From the NCBI GenBank assembly GCA_950295325.1, contig OX485805.1:13178501-13242500 (forward strand): DNA of 64,000 nt, in the 5' to 3' direction. This stretch comes from Polytrichum commune. Its lineage: Eukaryota > Streptophyta > Polytrichopsida > Polytrichales > Polytrichaceae. Shown piece by piece: positions 57,886 to 64,000 of the stretch. Made by a program: the position numbers and the translations under genes. Position 1 is the first letter of the stretch. The number at the start of each line of letters is the position of its first letter. Under the pieces are notes generated by a model, which worked only from the letters and a program-made list of their open reading frames with translations, searched no databases and was not told the origin of the DNA.

Positions 57886-58240
57886 AGGTAGATGTGCTTG
57901 AATTGAACACAACAATAATCTAGACATGTATATTTGAGTGGTATGTGGTTAGGTGTGGATTTAGGACCTGGCACCAACAAAGACATGTGTTTAAAAGAGA
58001 TTGGACTACTTCCCGACCACTTGCTTAAAATATGTTTACTATTCTAGTTTCAATAGTCAACGGATTGGGGAGACCACTTTGAATCCTCACTTTGACAATG
58101 AATAAGATGTTTCTATATATGAGCTTCAAAATAATGACGCAAATGGCAATGAGCATGACTTGAATTCGCTTGTCATCTTGCATTGATTGCTTGTTTCGTG
58201 TCCTACAAAAAGTGGATGCAAAGAGAAAAGTATTCATCTT
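57886..58240 (+). repeat. ~340-bp dispersed repeat, second copy
   Basis: Collinear with the GDSL intron copy at 51745-52100, in the same orientation. Confidence 0.75.
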
Positions 58241-59549
58241 TTAGACACGTCTTCCTTGTATTATAATTGAAGAGCAAATCCAAATTTCCAATACAAGGCC
58301 AACTTCAATGTTTACGTCATGGATAATGTGATTATAATATCATAGTACCATGGCATGTTCAACACTTTGCATGAATAGTAGTATTCTAATTACATGCCGA
58401 AAAACAAACCCAAAGGTGTCGACCAATAGCTTTGGTACATGTGGCACTTACACTTCTTGAATGGATTGATTAGTGCGGAAGCTGCCATAGCACTATGGTA
58501 TGAAATAGGTCAAGATGCTCAATAAACTTGAATGATTGAGTATAATGTCGTTGGACTATTGTGGAGGGCACGCCAAGGGGCCCTTAAGGTATATTAGTGG
58601 GCAAGTTAGTGGGTATTCTCTTATAGGATCACAACCAACCCTTAAAGGTCAAGGAGGACTTTTTTGTCGAGTCATTTGGCTCTATTGGACGCAAGAACAC
58701 AAATATAATTATTGAATGACTAACACGTCCATTAAGGGGTGAGGGAATTATTATATACAAGCATATTTCTCATTTCTCCAACATAAAAGCCTTAAACTAA
58801 TATGTAATCCAAAGGTTACTTTTTAAAAGTTGATTTGATATCAGAATTAGCTTTAAAGGTCCCAAACTAGATTCTCATGATCATTTGAGATAAATTGACA
58901 GCAAACTTAAAATGGGGTCAAGTCTTTATGATGGATGGATGAAAGGTACGCATATATGACAATTCCCTCTGTCTCCGTCCGTTAGGAAGCCACGTTACAC
59001 AATTATTGAGTTCAGTAAGTATAGCATTAGTAGTGCGCTTCTGAAGATTCAACAATTATATAGGTATAATGGAGATGGTACACCTACGACAAAGAGGCGT
59101 CAAGCCAACTCAACACCCCCATGTGGACATGTGCATGGACATTGCATGTCAATTGTATAAATATTTTTAATTTTTAATTTTTAATTTTTTTTAAAAACAC
59201 ATTAATTCTAGTTTCCTTTCTTTCTTTCTAGGTATAATAAAGAACAAGCTATAGCTTTTTGTCATTATATCAAGAGCACACAAAATAAATAAACTCAAGG
59301 ACATCCTTATCAATTCACTTATAAATTTCATAGTTCCATATAGCATTATAACAACTCCTTGGTTGTGTTTTGTGGGATTGAGTTTCGCATGAGCATAGTT
59401 ATCCTCTAATTTTGGTCCCATTTATAGGAAGCACTCAACCTATATATTGTGAATTTTCAACAGACAACTGTAAATCGTCAAAGTTTTTAATCACATCCTC
59501 AATCTTTGAAAAGAGACCACCATATAGTTGCTTGCACTAATAGGAAAGG
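58241..59549. other. No supported gene
   Basis: AT-rich spacer. Short open frames without motifs. Confidence 0.4.
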
Positions 59550-60370
59550 TGGGTCTACATGACACCGGAATGACACTAGAATGACACCATTCTAACCAAT
59601 CTAATATGTGTTTGATTTCACATGGGGGTAGCTTGGCCATGTCGAAGTGGTTGGTGTCATCCTGGACGTGGTATACTGCTAAGGGCCCTACGAACCAAAA
59701 TTTGTCAGGTATGTCAAATTATCCTCAAAGTGGAAATGATTCAAATTACTCAAATCATAGCCAAATTCTCAAAAGCTTGGTATACATGACACCGGAATGA
59801 CATTGAAATGACACCATTATAGCCAATCTAATGCATGTTAGATTTCACATGGGGGTAGCTTGGCCATGTCGAAGTGGTGTCATCTTGGACGCGGTCTATT
59901 GCTAGGCCCCAACGAACCAAAAGATGTCAGATATGTCAAATTAACCTCAAATTAACCTCAATTTACAACTAAATTCTCAAAAGCTTGGTAAGTAAGTTTA
60001 TTTCACTATGTATTATAGGCAAGGGCGCCCAATCTCACCACCTAAGTCCACAGTGGAGACTCAAAAAGTTGTTGTGACAGGCTCGAGCATGAAATCCCAA
60101 GGTACCATTCTAGCCAATCTAATATGTGTTAGATTTCACATGGGGGTAGCTTGGCCATGTCGAAGTGGTGTCATCTTGGACGCAGTCTACTACTAGGCCC
60201 CTATGAACCAAAACATGTCAGGTATGTCAAATTAACCTCAAATTACTCGAATTGCAACTAAATTCTCAAAAGCTTGGTAAGTAAGTTTATTTCACTCTGT
60301 ATCATAGCAAGGGCGCCCAAGTCTACAATGGAGACTCATAAAATTGCTGTGACAGGCTCAAGCACGAAGC
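59550..60370 (+). repeat. Three-copy tandem repeat
   Basis: Copies near 59553, 59783 and 60100 share TTTCACATGGGGGTAGCTTG, GCCATGTCGAAGTGG and GTCATC.TGGACG..GT. The last two also carry AAGCTTGGTAAGTAAGTTTA and a following AAGGGCGCCCAA segment. Units run from about 230 to 300 bp and are diverged by several percent. Confidence 0.8.
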
Positions 60371-60440
60371 CCCAGGATTTGAACCTAGTACCTATTGCCA
60401 TTCAGGCAAGTGCCTTGCCCAAGAGCTCACAAAAGGCCAA
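60371..60440 (-). mobile_element. tRNA-derived SINE-like head (minus strand)
   Basis: Minus-strand GGTACTAGGTTCAAATCCTGG matches a pol III B box (GGTTCAAATCC). Upstream GCAAGGCACTTGCCTGAATGG is a weak A-box region. The adjoining tandem repeat may be its body. Confidence 0.35.
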
Positions 60441-60524
60441 CCTAATTGAATTTTCTCTATTATCACATGTATCACACATTAAGTGCTTGGACCTTCTCTA
60501 GCTTTGTACAGTGGTACGGTGCCC

Positions 60525-60745
60525 AGGGAGATTTTTTGGCATAACCAGTCAAAATCCTAGTGTTTCCAAGTCCCACTAGTTACATGTTGTGATCTTTCAG
60601 GTTTTCTTTATCAATTTGAGGTATGTTTTATATATTCCTTTGAAATGATTGGTAATTTTCTTGAATTCTTGAATCTCAACCAGTCATTTATCAAACTCAG
60701 CCAATTCATCTGTAACTTGCGGTCAGTTCTCCCCGTTCATTGCAC
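60525..60745 (+). mobile_element. AACCGGTT-family repeat, copy 3 (sites decayed)
   Basis: Collinear with copy 1 (GGGAGATTTTTTGGCATAAC, TCCTAGTGTTT, TTACATGTTG, GGTTCTCC-like end), but most ACCGGTT sites have changed to forms such as ACCAGTC. Confidence 0.65.
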
Positions 60746-60784
60746 CGGTATGTGCAATCAGGTTGCCTCATTACCCATCAATGA

Positions 60785-61000
60785 TGAGGGAGAATTGGCA
60801 GTTAGTTACAAATGAACCGGTTGAGTTTGAGAAATAACCGGTTGAAGTTGAAGACTGCAGGAAAATTACGGATCATGTTAAGAGGAATTTATTGAATATA
60901 CCCCAACTTAATAAAGGAAAACCGGAGGATGTCAACAACATGTAACCGGTTGGACTTGCAAAACACTAGGATCTCAACCGATTATGCCCAAAAATCTCCC
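60785..61000 (-). mobile_element. AACCGGTT-family repeat, copy 4 (inverted)
   Basis: Reverse-complement of copy 1 with intact sites (GAACCGGTTGAGTTTGAG, AACCGGTTGAAG, GTAACCGGTTGG). With copy 3 it forms an inverted pair. Confidence 0.75.
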
Positions 61001-61079
61001 CGAACACTGTTACCCATGCACTTGTCTTCGGAGTCATTCCAAAGTTATTGGTCGGAGCGCACACAATGTTTGTGCTTGG

Positions 61080-61215
61080 CATCTAGTGTCCAGGGAGATT
61101 TTTGGGGAGAAACCCCATCAATAATTTTCTTGAAGTCTTGAATTTGAACTAGTTATTTCTCAAACTCAACCAGTTTATTTGAAACTAGCTGTTGGTTCTC
61201 CCCATTCATTGTTAG
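61080..61215 (+). mobile_element. AACCGGTT-family repeat, partial copy 5
   Basis: CAGGGAGATTTTTGGGGAG, then a jump to the 3' half (GAACTAGTTATTTCTCAAAC, GGTTCTCCCCATTCATTG). It looks internally shortened. Confidence 0.55.
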
Positions 61216-62470
61216 CATCGCCGATGTTACCAAACAAGATAACAACGGTAAAACGTAAAACCTTTTACCATCAATGACTTCACAATGAGATGACTGATAC
61301 TAAAGCACATTCACCCTTGGAGCATATATAGCACGACACCCTCAAAATGGTTGACAATCGTATTATAGTTGTGGCATGTCTATTGGTGTCATTTCCACCC
61401 CTTTTGGTAATGTTATGCGAGTCTCAACAAATCCAAAAGCTGATGGTATGTTGAGATTTTTGCTCGATGCATGCCATTCTCGAAAAAAAATGCTAAAAGT
61501 ATGATCATTTTGAATAGAACTCTCGGCATTGAACTTGTGCGTTCCTTCTTAGAGGTGTCATGTATTCCATTCCAAGGGTTCAAAGTCCAATTGTTGTAAC
61601 CACTAAAGAAGTGGAAGTCACTTGTCACTTAGATTTTGTTTTGATTGTTCAAAATATTAGTTTTTTTTAAATATTGTGTAACCCAAAATTGAGGTGGCAT
61701 TTTAGAATAAAATGTATATGTCAATTGACATTCATTATTGTTTTTGAAAACGTCATGTGATACTTTGGATTTGAAGTTGAACGTTAAATGAAATTTGTCG
61801 AACATATACATTGGCAGCACTCCCTTCCGAAGGGAGTGGTCAGCAAAAGGGAGTGAACATCAACCAAGTTTAGTAGTGGCCGGTACAAGCTAGTGGCAGT
61901 CAGAAACCGTAGCCCTCCAATTTTAGTGGTCGTTTGCCAGTGTGTTTCACTTGCTTCACTCACAATTCCTCAGGCTGAATCTACTTAGACAAACATCCAT
62001 AAGGAATCAATTTTAGCACCTTACATGACATACTCCAAGCCCCACCCAACTTGGTAAGTCAACTAAATAATGTTATGTCATACAACAACCAAACTCAACC
62101 AATATTAGTCATTGAACATTGCAAACTTTGATTGAGTAAGCTCAGGTGTGAAGTTGATTGAACTAGTCAAGACTTTGAACCCTGAACGATGTAAACCACA
62201 TACAAATTTTGAAACCTTGAACCATATTTGTCAAATATATAATTATCTATGCGATTCGTCAACAATGCAAATGGCTTAGTGAAACCTTCATTAAAATGAT
62301 TTGAGGTTTGAAGCATAGACAAATGTATCCTTGTAGGCAATTTATGATCAAAAGATACCTCAAATAACCAATAAGTACGAAACAACCTTTGTGGGTTGGA
62401 TCAACTTTCCACCCTTACCCCCCCCCCCTTCTTCTTTTTTAAGCTTCGGGTCCCTTCTTGCTTACCACGT
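61216..62470. other. No supported gene
   Basis: AT-rich spacer ending in a C tract near 62420. No motif or repeat family recognised. Confidence 0.4.
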
Positions 62471-62479
62471 CTTAGATAG

Positions 62480-62560
62480 GTTATAGTACGTGGCCCGATG
62501 GCTAGGACCCACAACTCCCCATTGTGAACCACGTACCCAAAAAGCTTCGTGGAAGACTCT
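62480..62560 (+). mobile_element. Possible SINE head fragment
   Basis: GTGGCCCGATGGCTAGGACC resembles a tRNA-like A box (TGGCNNAGTGG-type). A clear B box is missing. Confidence 0.25.
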
Positions 62561-63114
62561 CATAAGCTTTGTTAGTGGACCTCCTTCTTCCTTTAAGCAC
62601 CTTTCTCACTCATTGAGGCCCAAGGGCACGGCGTTTCAATGTTCTAGGCCACTATGTGCAAGCCAAGGCATTCAAGGCCACGTTTTTCAAGACTTCTCTC
62701 TTTCCATTCCATAGATATTTTCAAGCGTGTTACCTAGTCGCATATTACTCTTGAGGAAGATAACGGGTTAGACCTGCACCTATTTGCTCTTGAAACATTT
62801 AAGAATATTCGTGATGAGTGGGGGACTTGCATGAAGACATAAAGTGGTTCCAAGGTCACCTGTTTTTGAAAAAGAGAATCCATGAGACTCTTGTGATAAT
62901 AAAGAGTTAAAGAGAAACCATGGCAAACTATGACAAAGTAATAGAAAAATATATAGATAGAAACTCCAACCCCTTTCAAGCAAGGGGCCGGCGTGAATAA
63001 AGTGTCCGTTCGTAATGCCAATGACCCGATGCCCACTCGACAAGGGGACATTGGGACAAATACTACTCTCCCCTTTCGAGGATAGACACTATAGTGACGC
63101 ACTATACAAGTTCC

Positions 63115-63325
63115 TAGCTAGCCACTAGTGCCTTGAAGATACCGGACATGGTATCCCCCCAAAGGGCTTTGAGGTACCCATACAACAAGCTCCAAGGACT
63201 CCCCACCATAGTTGGGTGGACTAAGGTGGTGAGCACCACGCCGGCATGGGGAATAGAACCCACAACCTCCTCATTGGGGGTCATGAGCCCTAACCACCAA
63301 GCCAAGGCCCGTGGTGCCTAGAAAG
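63115..63325 (-). mobile_element. tRNA-derived SINE (minus strand)
   Basis: Minus-strand TGGCTTGGTGGTTAG (A box, 63291-63304 region) and GGGTTCTATTCCCC (B box, 63248-63261) are about 30 bp apart, as in tRNA-headed SINEs. The body runs to about 63115. Confidence 0.65.
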
Positions 63326-63328
63326 ATA

Positions 63329-63362
<34 letters not shown>
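63323..63362 (+). repeat. TA microsatellite
   Basis: ATATATATGTGTATATATAT-type run of about 40 bp. Confidence 0.95.
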
Positions 63363-63363
<1 letters not shown>

Positions 63364-64000
63364 CAGGAAGCATTAAGCTTTTGTTGTTATCCTAGTCATA
63401 CATACTTTGTGAGGAGGAAGAGTTTTTAACTTAGTGCATATTGGGACAAGGCGGTTATAATAAAGTTAGTTGTGATGTCTCTCAAAGAGAGACGAAACCA
63501 TGGTTAAAGGCCATTAGGAGGCAAGACTCTTTTGTGAGGTTAGGATGAGAACCCTAGTCTTTTCCACCATAATATAGATCTATATCATCAGACCATATTT
63601 CATCTTCTTGATTTTTTTTCAAATTTCCGTCATTTCTATCATTGTGTGATGGCGTCTTCATTCATTTCACTGTAGGAATTGATACATGGTTGTGTCTTCA
63701 TGCAAGAATGTATGCATTAGTTCTTGGATTTTCAAGATGTAGTATAGCTTGTAAGAATAATTGTTTTGCACTTTTCAAGCAATACAAAGAGGATAAATTG
63801 GCAAATGCAATCTCGGGGTATGACATATATGAATATAGATTTTTTTGAATTTAAGGACCATTGGTGGCATAAAGGAGGTCAAGTCATGAAGCATGTAACT
63901 ACATCAACAAATAATACAAATTTATCATAAAAGCAAACTCAAATTAATTGTTCTCAAGAAGAAACCAACACATTGCAATCAAATATTCTTTCAGCCAAAA
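63363..64000. other. No supported gene at window end
   Basis: AT-rich. A 68-codon frame at 63642 has no recognisable motif. Confidence 0.4.

Noticed and set aside
37202-62427. C homopolymers at 37202, 46482 and 62418 as G-quadruplex or regulatory features
   Set aside because: Single runs without spaced G/C tracts. More likely slippage or assembly noise.

Overview
The window looks like nuclear DNA of a land plant. The host genes contain spliceosomal GT-AG introns, and they include a two-domain EngA/Der-type GTPase of the plant organelle type and a five-exon GDSL esterase/lipase. Most of the window is transposon-derived. The gene style and the abundance of DUF7869-type transposon genes hint at a non-seed plant (bryophyte, lycophyte or fern). 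The clade call is a guess.

Layout. 0.9-5.5 kb: the right part of a DNA-transposon-like element (element A). A cluster of CG-rich palindromes precedes a two-exon DUF7869-type putative transposase gene, followed by GTTCCC-rich repeats and a terminal hairpin. 6.0-37.4 kb: an apparently single, very large element (element C, about 31.4 kb). It is bounded by 22-bp perfect inverted repeats and carries a second, diverged DUF7869 gene on the plus strand at its right end. On the minus strand at its left end are multi-exon cargo genes: a ParB-like domain, an acidic and disordered protein, a degenerate FCP1/HAD-like domain and two proteins with internal duplications. Between the two arms lie about 15 copies of a different CG-rich palindrome, several in tandem arrays. 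A Ty3-type LTR retrotransposon (9.1-15.9 kb, minus strand, target duplication GTGTG) sits inside the cargo region. Its two LTRs look identical although its interior is decayed.

39-53 kb is the host gene part: a histidine-phosphatase (phosphoglycerate-mutase-like) gene in two exons (+), the Der-type double GTPase in eight exons (+) and a GDSL esterase/lipase in five exons (-). My exon models for all three close in frame (385, 583 and 404 residues). The first two genes show local tandem duplications that copied exon edges into introns or upstream DNA.

53-64 kb is gene-poor and holds small repeats: an element with long inverted ends (54.3-55.2 kb), a family rich in AACCGGTT sites, a dispersed repeat of about 340 bp shared with a GDSL intron, a three-copy tandem repeat and tRNA-derived SINE-like pieces.

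The most novel candidate is the pairing of two related DUF7869 genes, each with its own upstream palindrome family, with one pair apparently serving a giant cargo-carrying inverted-repeat element. All comparisons were made by eye. Boundaries of repeats and of minus-strand exons are approximate unless stated.
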